Below are positions 11,129-20,843 of a stretch of DNA of 64,000 nucleotides, one piece after another (within the stretch, counting starts at the first letter, position 1; the number at the start of each line of letters is the position of its first letter). A model generated the notes under the pieces. It saw nothing but the letters and a program-made list of their open reading frames with translations. It did not search any database and was not told the DNA's origin. The position numbers and the translations under genes are program-made. Origin of the DNA: Psychrobacter vallis (GTDB lineage Bacteria; Pseudomonadota; Gammaproteobacteria; Pseudomonadales; Moraxellaceae); NCBI RefSeq assembly GCF_904846715.1, contig NZ_CAJHBU010000008.1:62001-126000 (forward strand). The letters are read 5' to 3'.

Positions 11129-11938
11129 GTGAAATTATTGAAAAAGTATTCAACGCTTGATGAGGTGTTCTTATACCTAAAAGATAAAAATGGATATGAC
11201 TATACACTTGATGATATATATCAATTAGAAACTGAAAACAAAATAGAAACTTATTTATACTTAACCAGTCCTAGAATTAGATTAGAAACAATTGATAATG
11301 ATGGAAATTCTAAATACAATTTTAGATATGTAGCATTGAAAGGCATCTTTAAAAGAATGCACAGCCATTCAATTTTTTGTGAAGGAAGTGTTTTTGATGA
11401 TGGATTGATTATTGATCCTCATATGTTAAAAATACACGAGCTATTAGAGGACTATCATCTCGATAAAGTGCCATTTGATCCAATACCATATGATGAAAAT
11501 CATATATTTTTTAGTGGGTTTAAGAATTATAAAAATCAAGACGAATTAAAAGACCTTTTACGCTTTGACAGTGAGCAAATAAAAAGGTTGATTAACACTG
11601 ATATAGAACAACAAACTATCATTGACCACATTAAGGCTGAAAATGATAATTTAAAGGCTGAACTAGCTAAGATTAAAATGTGCGAGCCAGCAGAGAACCA
11701 AGGCTATTTAGATCCTGATAATAAGTTTTTTTCTATCGAAATGAAGTTATGTCACGACACATGGAATGGGTTATATAAGAATGGCAATAACTCACATTTA
11801 CCACATGGTAAACAGGTAGCGAACTACTTAAACAGTTATCCTGATTCTACTGTAAACGCTAAAGCTATAGAACGTATCATAACTATAACTAATCCTAAAG
11901 CTGTGCTTGCGAGTACAACAGTCAAAAAGGATTTATAA
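11129..11938 (+). CDS. Uncharacterised AT-rich orphan protein
   Basis: 269 residues, not assigned to a named family. The N-terminus (LKKYSTLDEVFLYLKDKNGYDYTLDDIYQLE) looks like a small helical DNA-binding or adaptor module found at the start of phage/plasmid-type proteins. A coiled coil lies at about residues 150-190 (IIDHIKAENDNLKAELAKIK). The C-terminus (FSIEMKLCHDTWNGLY ... AKAIERIITITNPKA) resembles a recurring C-terminal module I recall as DPxxPxxAPELxxAxxAW...AIERIATVxNPDKKGG in mobile-element proteins. Base composition is clearly more AT-rich than the neighbours. It lies just after a tRNA gene, so horizontal acquisition is plausible. Function unknown. Confidence 0.6.
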   Translation: MKLLKKYSTLDEVFLYLKDKNGYDYTLDDIYQLETENKIETYLYLTSPRIRLETIDNDGNSKYNFRYVALKGIFKRMHSHSIFCEGSVFDDGLIIDPHMLKIHELLEDYHLDKVPFDPIPYDENHIFFSGFKNYKNQDELKDLLRFDSEQIKRLINTDIEQQTIIDHIKAENDNLKAELAKIKMCEPAENQGYLDPDNKFFSIEMKLCHDTWNGLYKNGNNSHLPHGKQVANYLNSYPDSTVNAKAIERIITITNPKAVLASTTVKKDL

Positions 11939-12079
11939 GACCTAGCAATATATAGGGGCTGCTAGGGGGCTGATTTATTTTAGCCTTAGCCCCTTACGAG
12001 TCCCTACCCTCCTACATCTAAACTATCCATATCGCAGAACAACGCAGCGATGCAACTTATACGATATGGAGCTATACAA

Positions 12080-12253
12080 ATGACCCACCTAAACCAGCAC
12101 TCACAACAATCACCTAAAACCCAATCTACCAAACTAAAAAAGTGGCAACGTTTTTTACTTAGAGCAGTGCTCAGTATTCTACTACCTTACCTACTATCGT
12201 CACCTGATATCAGCATTTATATTTATCACATTACTATCGCCCTTCCCTCATAA
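12080..12253 (+). CDS. Possible small membrane peptide
   Basis: A 57-residue frame from the ATG at 12080, with a GGAG about 10 bases upstream. It has a polar lysine/glutamine-rich N-terminus and one hydrophobic stretch (FLLRAVLSILLPYLLS). No family is recognised. Codon use and the surrounding 11939-12324 spacer give little support. The spacer also holds a GGGGCT/AGCCCC hairpin near 11953-11995 that may end transcription of the preceding gene. Confidence 0.25.
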   Translation: MTHLNQHSQQSPKTQSTKLKKWQRFLLRAVLSILLPYLLSSPDISIYIYHITIALPS

Positions 12254-12324
12254 CGACAGCGTGCGCAATGCCCTGACTGATACTCACCATAACTAGACTT
12301 TTAGTAGGTGAGCAGTTAGGGTAA

Positions 12325-13323
12325 ATGCTCTACCATTATGTGGTTTATCCTATGTCCGGAACTCTCGTTCAGCCTTCCTCTTCGCTTACAGATTACGCAC
12401 CTTGGGAAACTTATCAGCGTCCCTTTGTACGTGATTTGGCTTATGTGCTGGCATGCCCTAACGTCTTGACGCATTGGCTAGACTTTGCGCCGCATCAAAA
12501 CACACATGAGGTTGCCGTACATAGCGCCAGCTTTTGGCTGGGACAATTTGAGAAGTATCAGCAGCGTTTATCCGAGCTGGACTCTACAAACGCTTATCAA
12601 GCGCTAACTCGCTATTTATTAAAAAGACCCAGCCCGAACCGTTTAGGCTTTCACTTTGAAGGGTTATTGTCGTTTTGGTTAGAGGATGGTTTTGCGCGCA
12701 AGCTACATCCATACGAAACGCTGGCTAATAACGTGCAGTTATACAGCGGTAAGCAAACGACTGGTGAGCTGGATTTGATCTTGTACAATCATGAAGAAAG
12801 GCTTGTCGAGCATTGGGAGCTGGCCATTAAGTTTTTTATGGGATCAGCGCCTTTTGCGCCCGAGAATTGGGTTGGGATTAATTCCAAAGACAATTTGCAG
12901 CGTAAAATGACGCATATGCAAACCAAGCAGTTTCGGTCAGTCTGGGTAGATACTGAAAATCACGGACAAGTTAAAATTGATAAGCGTTATGGGGTCATCA
13001 AAGGGCGATTCTTTTTGCCAATCAACACTACCCGCTTTGAACATTATGATTGGCCTGTTTGGCTAACGCCCAGCTTTCCGATACATGAATGGTGTGATAA
13101 GAATGATACGGTGAATCTCGCGACAATTGATATCACAGCGTTAAGAGCCGCACGCTATATTGAATGGTTTAGCAAACGCAGCTTTTATGATAGCTATGAT
13201 GAACGTCTACCACCGCTTAGCTTTTCTGAAACCGAAACCCTTAGAACCGGATTATATTTTGAAGGCGATAGACCGATTGTTATTTACCCTCATCAGCGCG
13301 ATCAAGCTCACGATAGTTTTTAA
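12325..13323 (+). CDS. DUF1853 family protein
   Basis: 332 residues with the DUF1853 pattern: VRDLAYVLACPNVL near the start, then RLGFHFEGLLSFWLE and GELDLILYN...VEHWELAIKFFMG. The D150 and E165/K169 arrangement resembles a degenerate PD-(D/E)XK nuclease core, but no activity is known for the family. Start choice is uncertain: ATG at 12325 has only a weak upstream AGGG and a second ATG lies at 12352. The gene converges with a DUF2726 gene 18 bp away. Confidence 0.8.
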   Translation: MLYHYVVYPMSGTLVQPSSSLTDYAPWETYQRPFVRDLAYVLACPNVLTHWLDFAPHQNTHEVAVHSASFWLGQFEKYQQRLSELDSTNAYQALTRYLLKRPSPNRLGFHFEGLLSFWLEDGFARKLHPYETLANNVQLYSGKQTTGELDLILYNHEERLVEHWELAIKFFMGSAPFAPENWVGINSKDNLQRKMTHMQTKQFRSVWVDTENHGQVKIDKRYGVIKGRFFLPINTTRFEHYDWPVWLTPSFPIHEWCDKNDTVNLATIDITALRAARYIEWFSKRSFYDSYDERLPPLSFSETETLRTGLYFEGDRPIVIYPHQRDQAHDSF

Positions 13324-13341
13324 CGCGCGCTCGTAAAACCC

Positions 13342-13878
13342 TCAATACGTTTCAATCACTTGCATCAATTCATATCTGAGCATGTCTGCACTGGGCATAC
13401 GCTCCGCGTGAAAGCGGACAATGGCGATGCCTGCACTAGCCAAGGCTTTATCTTTTTTGTCATCGGCTTTTTGGCGTGCTTTACTACTATGCGTCCAGTC
13501 GTCAAGCTCGATAGCCAGTAGCGTGGTCTGTGAATCCACATCAACGATGACATAATCGACGCTTTGACGACAGATGCGATTGAACCAAAAGCTACGCTCA
13601 GAGGTCTCATCACTGTTAGCTTCAATGATTCGTGACAACTGAACTTGCACAAAAATATGATACTCCGGCAACGCGTTTTTTAACTTTTTAAAAAAGATCA
13701 CTTCAGTATCAGTCATAATTGGCATTGGCGCGAATGGCCAAATGGCCAAATCATCGCCGCGCACAGGTTTCGGTTCAGGCTCGATATATTGACGTTTACG
13801 CTTTGATAGCAATTTTGGTAACGTAATCAGCCCCAAAAATCCAACCGCCAATATTAAAAATATAACACCAAATGACAT
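13342..13878 (-). CDS. DUF2726 domain protein with N-terminal membrane anchor
   Basis: 178 residues. A single N-terminal hydrophobic helix (about 3-20) and basic stretch (KLLSKRKRQ) precede a DUF2726 domain from about residue 55 (MTDTEVIFFKKLKNALPEYHIFVQVQLSRII ... VDYVIVDVDSQTTLLAIELDDWTH). DUF2726 proteins have a restriction-endonuclease-like look (D-E-D positions in the VDYVIVD...AIELDD segment) and often a membrane or topoisomerase-zinc partner. Function is unknown. Convergent with the DUF1853 gene. Confidence 0.8.
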   Translation of the reverse strand: MSFGVIFLILAVGFLGLITLPKLLSKRKRQYIEPEPKPVRGDDLAIWPFAPMPIMTDTEVIFFKKLKNALPEYHIFVQVQLSRIIEANSDETSERSFWFNRICRQSVDYVIVDVDSQTTLLAIELDDWTHSSKARQKADDKKDKALASAGIAIVRFHAERMPSADMLRYELMQVIETY

Positions 13879-14047
13879 GGTTTTACCTTATACAATATGA
13901 GAATGATTGGCTATATGTCACGACTTTATCAAGGTCAGCACTAGTCAATCACAACAGGGCAGCCCTTGCAGACTGACAGGTTATAAAAAAGAGAAAATAA
14001 AATGCTGCTCATCGTAACCAAACATGCGCCAATCAGCAAACGATAAA

Positions 14048-14076
14048 ACAAAAAACACGACAATAGATGTCGTGTT
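14048..14076 (-). terminator. Rho-independent terminator after the SPOR gene
   Basis: On the minus strand AACACGACA and TGTCGTGTT pair perfectly around a 5-nt loop and run into TTTTTTG. It separates the trp-accD-folC-SPOR run from the DUF2726 gene. Confidence 0.75.
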
Positions 14077-14165
14077 CAGTAAGAAAAAATAGAAGGTTAA
14101 ACAAATATAAATAAGCAGGATTATTTACTAAGCAAGGCGCTAACCAAAGCGGCCTAGACCGCCTT

Positions 14166-15275
14166 TTAGCGCCAGTAAAGCACCCAAGCACTGGTCGTAT
14201 TTACCTTGGGATCGCTATTGATTTTGTCTTTTAAGGCTAAGGCTGCCACTTTACCACGTTCAGGCCCTACAATGACTCGAACACCGCGACTGGTAGCACT
14301 GGTCTTAACCTGATAGCCTGCTGATTGGAATTTTTTTGCCAATTCATCCGCTTTGCCTTGGTCATTCGCCAATGCCACTTGTACCCCAAAGCTGCCTTTA
14401 GCGTCTGTTTCTTTGACTTCTTTACGCGCGTCACTGAGTTTTTGCTGGGCATCACGTTTCGCATCTGCCGACTTCTTGGCCAACGCCTCTTCTTTTTGAC
14501 GCTTGTCTTCACGCACTTGCTCAGCAGCGGCCGCTTCACGCTCTAAACGCTGCACCTGATTACGTGAGGGAATAGTTATGTTTTGCCCCAACTGTAGCGA
14601 TGTCGATGGCGACATATCATTTGCCTGCGCCAAGACTTCTACTGGCATGTTGTACTGCCTTGCTAGTTTGATGAGTCCGTCACCTCTTTTGACTTGATAA
14701 TCAGAAGTCGACGTTGGCGGCTCTTTTTTTGCTGCTTCAGCGGTCTCTCGCTTTTTCTCAGCTTCTGCTTGTGCTTCTGCTTGCTGCTTAGCCTCTGCTT
14801 GCTTTTTCGCTTTGGCTTCTTGTACTGCCTCATCTGCTGCTTTAGCCAGTTTCTCAGTATTTTGCGCTTCTTTGCTCTTCACATCATTTTCTGTGTTTTT
14901 TTCGGTTTCTGCCTCAGCATTTTGCTCATTTGTTGATGCAATATTTTCTACATACTGCTGACTTTCGGCACGGGCTTTTGCTAATGCTTCTGCTTCAGCC
15001 ATTTCCTGTTCTGTTAAAAACTGCTGAGCGCGTCTTTCTTGTTCTGCCACGCGAGCCGCGCGCTCTTTTTGTTTTTGCGCTAAGATACGCTTTTCGGTCT
15101 CGATATCAGTAGTCAGTGGCTGCGGAGAGTCTTGTTCAGTACTTGGTTTGTCTATCATCGCTGACGTTGATTGCGGCTTATTACTATCACCAATCTGTTG
15201 CACCATGGCGTATAGCATCACGCTACCGCCTAGAATCATCCCAATGCCCAATAAGGCTTGTCTCGAAAAGTTCAT
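14166..15275 (-). CDS. LysM and SPOR domain protein, DedD-like
   Basis: 369 residues. An N-terminal membrane segment (about 7-26) is followed by a long Ala/Glu/Lys-rich coiled coil (about 60-190), a LysM domain (DYQVKRGDGLIKLARQYNMPVEVL, about 192-237), a second charged helix and a C-terminal SPOR domain (GSFGVQVALANDQGKADELAKKFQSAGYQ, about 293-369). Both domains bind peptidoglycan, SPOR preferring denuded glycans at the division septum. The position after folC matches dedD in other gammaproteobacteria, where it helps cell division. The extra LysM domain is not in E. coli DedD. Confidence 0.85.
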   Translation of the reverse strand: MNFSRQALLGIGMILGGSVMLYAMVQQIGDSNKPQSTSAMIDKPSTEQDSPQPLTTDIETEKRILAQKQKERAARVAEQERRAQQFLTEQEMAEAEALAKARAESQQYVENIASTNEQNAEAETEKNTENDVKSKEAQNTEKLAKAADEAVQEAKAKKQAEAKQQAEAQAEAEKKRETAEAAKKEPPTSTSDYQVKRGDGLIKLARQYNMPVEVLAQANDMSPSTSLQLGQNITIPSRNQVQRLEREAAAAEQVREDKRQKEEALAKKSADAKRDAQQKLSDARKEVKETDAKGSFGVQVALANDQGKADELAKKFQSAGYQVKTSATSRGVRVIVGPERGKVAALALKDKINSDPKVNTTSAWVLYWR

Positions 15276-15508
15276 CCGTTTACGTCTCTTAGTTGGTAAT
15301 AAGGTTGATTGAGCGGCGCCGTTGCGGTCTCAAAACTATGCCAGGTATAGCATCGATACTCAGTCATTGTCGCCGATTGCCTTCATTATGTGTCAATTAT
15401 ATGCTATCTGTCTAAATCACTTTGATTATAAAGCATATTTTTTGTGCTGTCTGCCATCGTTCTATTGCCAAGATTACCATCAAACAAACCCAGTTTTGGT
15501 TTGAATCC

Positions 15509-16864
15509 TTATACCTCAAGCGCAGCCAGCGTCTCTCCAATGGTATGAAAAGAGCCGCACACCACGATTAAATCTTGTGGCTGACTGGCATTTATTACCG
15601 CACAAGTTGCTTCTGATAAACGATTGAATTCATGTATTTGAGCACCATCGACATAGTTCGTTAAAATGCCTTGTAACTGCTCGGTACTGGCCGCGCGTGG
15701 ATAATCAATTTCAGCAATAAACCACTCACTAATGGGCAATCCTGCATCAGTCAAACGCTGCACGACTTTATCGATGTCTTTATCACCCAGCATCGAGAAT
15801 AGCATTTTAATGGTCGTAGGTGCACGGCTGGCTTGACCCTCTATAGGTTGCTCGGCCAAATGCTGCTGCCAAAATGGCAACAATTGCGCCAGTAAAAACG
15901 TAACGCCTTGCTCATTGTGCGCCACGTCAAACAGCCAATGACGGTTTTTTGTCTCACGATAATCAAAGCGACCTGCCAGCTTAACAGATTGTAATGCTTG
16001 CTCGATAGCACTCATGTTAATGTTTAACGGACTTGCCAATACAGCTGACAAGGCATTGGCGGTGTTCGTCAATGATAGTGCTGGGCGAGGAAGTTGCATC
16101 GTGACAGCAGCATTACTATACTGCCACGTGGTTGCGTTCATTGTACGGTAACTAAAATCTTGCCCAAACTGATAGCAAGTCGCCTGATGCTGAGAGATCG
16201 CTTGCTGCACGCTATTTGGCATCTCAGTAGCGCCATAAATTAACGTCATATCGTCACGTAAAATACCTGCTTTCTCGCGACCGATATCCTCAACATTATC
16301 ACCTAGCCAATCGACATGATCGATACCGATATTGGTAATGACCGCCATGTCAGGATCGATGATATTCACCACATCCAATCGCCCACCTAGCCCCACTTCT
16401 AACACCCACACATCACAATCCGCTTCTGCAAATATCAGCAATGCCGCTAAAGTCGTCATCTCAAAAAATGATAACGTCAAATCACACTGCAACCGTGCGG
16501 CTTCTACCTTGCTAAAGGCCTGAATCAATGTCTGATCACTGGCCATCTCACCATTGATGCGGACGCGCTCATTAAAAACACTCAGGTGCGGTGATTGATA
16601 TAGTGCTGTTTTATAGCCAGCGGCTTGACACATTTGGGCAATGACAGCAGTGGTTGAGCCTTTGCCATTGGTACCTGCCACGGTAAACACATAGGCATCA
16701 TCTTTCGCAGATTGCACCACACCGAGCGCCTCAGCGACGGGCAATACTCGTGACAACCCCATATCTATCGCAGAGACGTGTATCTGCTGCATATAATCCA
16801 GCCATTCGGTTAGGCTGGCTTTATCATTAAGGCTATGCGTATGAGAAATTAAAGAATCAGACAT
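15509..16864 (-). CDS. folC: Bifunctional folylpolyglutamate/dihydrofolate synthase
   Basis: 451 residues of the Mur-ligase family. The ATP-binding loop is VAGTNGKGSTTAVI. The Mg/ATP residues lie in VWVLEVGLGGRLDVVNIIDPDMAVITNIGIDHVDWLG and the C-terminal domain carries FDVAHNEQGV. FolC adds glutamate to dihydropteroate and to folates. It sits between accD and the SPOR gene as in E. coli. A terminator (16927-16967) separates it from accD, so it probably has its own promoter upstream of 16864. Confidence 0.96.
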   Translation of the reverse strand: MSDSLISHTHSLNDKASLTEWLDYMQQIHVSAIDMGLSRVLPVAEALGVVQSAKDDAYVFTVAGTNGKGSTTAVIAQMCQAAGYKTALYQSPHLSVFNERVRINGEMASDQTLIQAFSKVEAARLQCDLTLSFFEMTTLAALLIFAEADCDVWVLEVGLGGRLDVVNIIDPDMAVITNIGIDHVDWLGDNVEDIGREKAGILRDDMTLIYGATEMPNSVQQAISQHQATCYQFGQDFSYRTMNATTWQYSNAAVTMQLPRPALSLTNTANALSAVLASPLNINMSAIEQALQSVKLAGRFDYRETKNRHWLFDVAHNEQGVTFLLAQLLPFWQQHLAEQPIEGQASRAPTTIKMLFSMLGDKDIDKVVQRLTDAGLPISEWFIAEIDYPRAASTEQLQGILTNYVDGAQIHEFNRLSEATCAVINASQPQDLIVVCGSFHTIGETLAALEV

Positions 16865-16926
16865 GGAAAAAACCTATATAACATTTTTTGATAAAGAATC
16901 AAAACAGTATAACGAGCTTGGTCAAA

Positions 16927-16967
16927 ACAAAAAATAGCATTTACCGTTATTTACGATAAATGCTATT
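16927..16967 (-). terminator. Terminator between accD and folC
   Basis: On the minus strand ATAGCATTTA and TAAATGCTAT form a perfect 10-bp stem followed by TTTTTTG. It lies about 230 bp after the accD stop. Confidence 0.7.
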
Positions 16968-17067
16968 CGTTGGTTTTATTTAGATGGTAAATACTACTTC
17001 TTTAGTAGATATTGGCACAACGCTAAATCGTTATATGGTCGATCCATTTTAAAAAGGTTACCATTCT

Positions 17068-17134
17068 GCTGGTGTGAATTTTATGAAGCCTCTGTCACGC
17101 TTACGAACAGCCAGCGAAGAAAATTTATACCAGT
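17068..17134. repeat. Dispersed 66-67-bp palindromic repeat, copy 1
   Basis: Starts GCTGGTGTGAATTTT and ends AAAATTTATACCAGT, which are imperfect inverted copies. The middle carries GCCTCTGTCACGCTTACG. It matches the copies at 37776-37841 (same orientation) and 40473-40538 (reverse orientation). Confidence 0.8.
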
Positions 17135-17200
17135 AGAACACAATTAACGTATATACCATTTTTATTCTGGATTAAATATACACCCAATAAACTCATTGAC

Positions 17201-18187
17201 CTATTGAGCGTCAACATTGGGTACACTGCATAACTTCGCCAGTAGACGATAAATAGTGTCAATTAATTGATGACGATGCACCACTTCATCAACCACACCA
17301 TGCTCTAATAAGAACTCTGCACGCTGGAACGGCTCTTCTAACGTCTCACGCACTGTCTGCTCAATCACTCGCTTACCCGCAAAACCAATCATCGCTTTTG
17401 GTTCTGCCAAGTGAATGTCACCAAGCATCGCAAGTGATGCCGTCACGCCACCATACACAGGATTGGTTAGTACCACAATATACGGCACGCCAGCAATTCT
17501 CAAACGTTCAATGGCAGCTGCGGTTCGTGCCATTTGCATCAATGACAACAGCCCTTCTTGCATACGTGCCCCGCCCGAAGCAGCAAAACAAACCAAAGGC
17601 ACGTTATCTTTAAGTGCTTTTTCGGCCGCTTGTACAAAACGATCCCCGACCACCGACCCCATAGAGCCGCCCATAAAACGAAAATCAAAGGCACACGTTA
17701 CCACAGCAAGATTGCGCAGTTTGCCGTACATGACAATCAACGCTTCAGACTCGCCCGTCTTTTCTTGCGCTTCACTCATACGCGCAGGGTACGGCTTGCT
17801 GTCTACAAAGCGTAATGGGTCTTTGGCGGTAAATTCTTGCCCCAGCTCCCCATCTACTGTATCAAGTAGCCAGTTCAAGCGTTCACGAGCACTCATCGGT
17901 AAATGATGGTCACAATGTGGGCACACATAACTATTAAAAATCAGCGCCGTGTTGGTAATCATCGAGTGACAGCTGCTACATTTCGTTGATGGCTCTGTCT
18001 CTACCGCCGTCAATGGTGCAGTCAGTTGTTGCTTAATACCTGGTATCGAGCGATTAAACCATGATTGCCCAGCGGTATTGCGATTTTGCTCAAGGCTAGG
18101 CGCGCTATCGTTACTAGAATTGGAGTTTGTTATCGTATCAGTCATATTATTCGCCATTATCGAAGGCTTATCGGCAAGTTGGCTCAT
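17201..18187 (-). CDS. accD: Acetyl-CoA carboxylase carboxyltransferase subunit beta
   Basis: 328 residues. A four-cysteine zinc ribbon (C70, C73, C89, C92: KCSSCHSMI ... YVCPHC) precedes the crotonase-fold carboxyltransferase domain (GGSMGSVVGDRFV; FAASGGARMQEGLLSLMQMA; TNPVYGGVTASLAMLGD). With AccA it moves carboxyl from biotin to acetyl-CoA, making malonyl-CoA for fatty acids. The first ~40 residues are Ser/Asn-rich and absent from E. coli AccD. The start is supported by AAGGA upstream, though ATG codons 11 and 15 are alternatives. A perfect palindrome (18287-18310) lies 100 bp upstream. Confidence 0.96.
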   Translation of the reverse strand: MSQLADKPSIMANNMTDTITNSNSSNDSAPSLEQNRNTAGQSWFNRSIPGIKQQLTAPLTAVETEPSTKCSSCHSMITNTALIFNSYVCPHCDHHLPMSARERLNWLLDTVDGELGQEFTAKDPLRFVDSKPYPARMSEAQEKTGESEALIVMYGKLRNLAVVTCAFDFRFMGGSMGSVVGDRFVQAAEKALKDNVPLVCFAASGGARMQEGLLSLMQMARTAAAIERLRIAGVPYIVVLTNPVYGGVTASLAMLGDIHLAEPKAMIGFAGKRVIEQTVRETLEEPFQRAEFLLEHGVVDEVVHRHQLIDTIYRLLAKLCSVPNVDAQ

Positions 18188-18286
18188 TCACTTGTCCTTA
18201 AGAGTAAATTTAAGAGTCACATACAGTCATAACATGAGCAGTTATAAAGCACGCTTACGCGCAACTGTAACAATTTATATTGTGAT

Positions 18287-18310
18287 GTTAGTTTACACAC
18301 GTAAACTAAC
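18287..18310. promoter_or_regulatory. Perfect 10-bp palindrome upstream of accD, possible operator
   Basis: GTTAGTTTAC and GTAAACTAAC flank the 4-base centre ACAC. No T-run follows on either side, so it is not a terminator. The size and symmetry resemble a TetR-family operator. It lies 100 bp upstream of accD in the 354-bp trpA-accD spacer, where an accD promoter would be expected. Confidence 0.45.
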
Positions 18311-18541
18311 TTTAGCAAAGTCATTTGACCTCATCTTTATAACTGGTCTTTATAAACATTGTGACGATAACTTCACTCAGCCATTTTACCCTGATAAACT
18401 TTAGCACTCACATTCATATGATTTGAGCGCCAAATGTGTCATTTATAATTGCCCCAGCTGTGAATTTGCTTTAACAGCTGCACTCTTTATACATAGTTCA
18501 TTCACTATAAATGATGATTTTTTAGGATCAACTTTATCAGA

Positions 18542-19366
18542 TTATGCACTTAAACTATCGAGAGCTGTCCGCAACTCATCCATCTTAGCCATGATTTTTT
18601 GCTGGGCATTTATAACTGCATCAGCATCGTTGGCATCGATATCAGCGAAGTTCTGTACCAATGCACTGCCCACAATAATACCGTCTGCATGAGTACCTAT
18701 TGCCTTAGCTGAAGCGGCATCACGAATACCGAAACCCACGCACACTGGCAACTCTGTCTCTGCCTTAATGGCTTGAACCTGAGTCGCAACATCATCAGTA
18801 TCGAGTGTTGCCGAGCCTGTCACCCCTTTTAAAGACACGTAATAAATATAACCACCGCAGTGGGTCAATACTTGCTCGCGGCGCTCAGGCAAAGTGGTTG
18901 GCGACAATAAGAAAATCTCATTCATCGAATGTTCAGTCAAATGCTGAGTGAAGCTGCCCGCCTCTGCTGGCGGCAAGTCCACCATCAAGATACCATCAAC
19001 GCCTGACTGCTCGCATAAGGCGACGAAGTTATCATAACCAATAATCTCAACAGGATTGAGATAACCCATCAGGATGATTGGAGTCTGAGTGTCTTGCTGA
19101 CGGAACTCTGCGACCATTTTTAACGCATCACGCGTACTCGTACCTGCGGCTAATGCACGCTCGCCTGCCAAAGCGACGACTGGACCATCTGCCATGGGAT
19201 CAGAGAATGGCAAGCCAACTTCGATCATATCTGCGCCGTGTTTGACCAAGTCGTGAAGCAAATCTACGGTAGTCGTGGGATTCGGATCGCCTGCCATCAC
19301 ATAAGGAATGAGGGCTTTTTTATTTTGTGATTTTAGATTTGCAAAAGTGCTTTCAATTCGGGTCAT
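18542..19366 (-). CDS. trpA: Tryptophan synthase alpha subunit
   Basis: 274 residues from MTRIESTFANLKSQNKK, which has AAAGAGA upstream. The frame is open 24 codons further but lacks homology there. TIM-barrel motifs are visible: ALIPYVMAGDPNP, ADMIEVGLPFSDPMADGP (catalytic Glu and Asp region), and GFGIRDAASAKAI with DGIIVGSALV (phosphate site). It cleaves indole-3-glycerol phosphate and tunnels indole to TrpB. It follows trpB by about 120 bp. Confidence 0.96.
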   Translation of the reverse strand: MTRIESTFANLKSQNKKALIPYVMAGDPNPTTTVDLLHDLVKHGADMIEVGLPFSDPMADGPVVALAGERALAAGTSTRDALKMVAEFRQQDTQTPIILMGYLNPVEIIGYDNFVALCEQSGVDGILMVDLPPAEAGSFTQHLTEHSMNEIFLLSPTTLPERREQVLTHCGGYIYYVSLKGVTGSATLDTDDVATQVQAIKAETELPVCVGFGIRDAASAKAIGTHADGIIVGSALVQNFADIDANDADAVINAQQKIMAKMDELRTALDSLSA

Positions 19367-19484
19367 AGGGTTCTCTTTATTGTTATAAGCTGGCTTTGTT
19401 GACCCTTCATCAAATAATGAATGAAGGGTGCTAAGCAATTTTTCTTATCAGGGAGAAGATAGTTATTTACAAAAATAACCGTTA

Positions 19485-20759
19485 CTACATCTCAATCCCT
19501 TCTGCCTTCATCACTGAATGCAGATCCTTATCACCGCGACCCGACATATTGACGACAATGGTTTGATCTGGCGTCATGGTCTTGGCAAGCTTCAATGCAT
19601 AAGCGACCGCATGAGCCGTTTCCAGCGCTGGGATGATGCCCTCTTTACGAGTAGCCTCGTGGAAGCCTTCTAGCGCTTCCTTATCAGTACAGCCGACATA
19701 TTCAACGCGCTTCATGTCTTTTAAGAAGCTGTGCTCAGGGCCAACACCCGGATAATCAAGGCCCGCTGAGATAGAATGGGTTTCTTGAATTTGACCGTCA
19801 TCATCTGCCATCAGATACGTACGGTTACCATGCAGCACGCCGATACGACCGGCAGCTAACGGTGCTGAATGGCGACCCGTTTCGATACCATCGCCAGTCG
19901 CTTCAACGCCGTACATTTTTACGTCAGTATCATTTAAAAAGTCAAAGAATAAGCCAATGGCGTTTGAGCCACCACCAACACAGGCGACTAGGGCGTCTGG
20001 TAATTTACCCGTTCTTTCTAAATGCTGGATACGCGTTTCTTTACCGATAATTGCTTGAAAATCACGTACCAATAGTGGATAAGGATGTGGCCCTGCAACC
20101 GTACCGATGATGTAATAAGTGCTGTCTACATTGGTGACCCAATCGCGCATCGCTTCGTTCATCGCGTCTTTCAGGGTGCGCGAGCCAGAAGTCACTGGCA
20201 CTACAGTCGCACCAAGTAAGCGCATACGATAGACGTTCATCTTTTGACGCTCGACATCGTCGGCACCCATGTAGACGATACACTCTAGCCCTAGGCGTGC
20301 CGCAATCGTCGCTGTTGCCACGCCATGCTGTCCTGCACCCGTCTCAGCGATGATACGTTTTTTGCCACACATTTTGGCCAGCAATGCTTGTCCAATGGTG
20401 TTATTTACCTTGTGAGCACCAGTATGGTTGAGGTCTTCACGTTTAAAATAGATTTGCGCCCCGCCAATCTCATCACTCAAACGCTTGGCATGATAAAGCG
20501 GTGTTGGACGACCGACATAGTTGACCAAATCATTGTGATACTCTTCCCAAAACGCAGGATCGGCTTTTACTTTGGTATATAGCGCCTCTAACTCCTCAAG
20601 CGCTGCCATCAAAGTCTCAGAAACAAAACGACCCCCATGTACCCCAAAATGTCCGCGGGCATCGGGATACTGGTTAAAGTCGGAAACGTTTTCGGGATTG
20701 TTAAACGTATTGATGGATTGTGCGGTAGCAGATAAATCTTTGTTAGCGACATGACTCAT
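19485..20759 (-). CDS. trpB: Tryptophan synthase beta subunit
   Basis: 424 residues (E. coli 397) with a ~25-residue N-terminal extension. The PLP lysine is in HTGAHKVNN, the phosphate-binding loop in [10 protein letters not shown], and [12 protein letters not shown] is the substrate loop. It joins indole and serine to make tryptophan. AGGA lies before the ATG. It sits in the order trpF-trpB-trpA, separate from any trpEGDC genes, as is usual in Moraxellaceae and Pseudomonas. Confidence 0.97.
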   Translation of the reverse strand: MSHVANKDLSATAQSINTFNNPENVSDFNQYPDARGHFGVHGGRFVSETLMAALEELEALYTKVKADPAFWEEYHNDLVNYVGRPTPLYHAKRLSDEIGGAQIYFKREDLNHTGAHKVNNTIGQALLAKMCGKKRIIAETGAGQHGVATATIAARLGLECIVYMGADDVERQKMNVYRMRLLGATVVPVTSGSRTLKDAMNEAMRDWVTNVDSTYYIIGTVAGPHPYPLLVRDFQAIIGKETRIQHLERTGKLPDALVACVGGGSNAIGLFFDFLNDTDVKMYGVEATGDGIETGRHSAPLAAGRIGVLHGNRTYLMADDDGQIQETHSISAGLDYPGVGPEHSFLKDMKRVEYVGCTDKEALEGFHEATRKEGIIPALETAHAVAYALKLAKTMTPDQTIVVNMSGRGDKDLHSVMKAEGIEM

Positions 20760-20843
20760 GATAATTCCTACTGTAATAAGTGGTATTTTTTGGAATAAAT
20801 AGGGGAAAAATAGTTTGAGTAGTTAACGGTTTGACTGGTAGAG

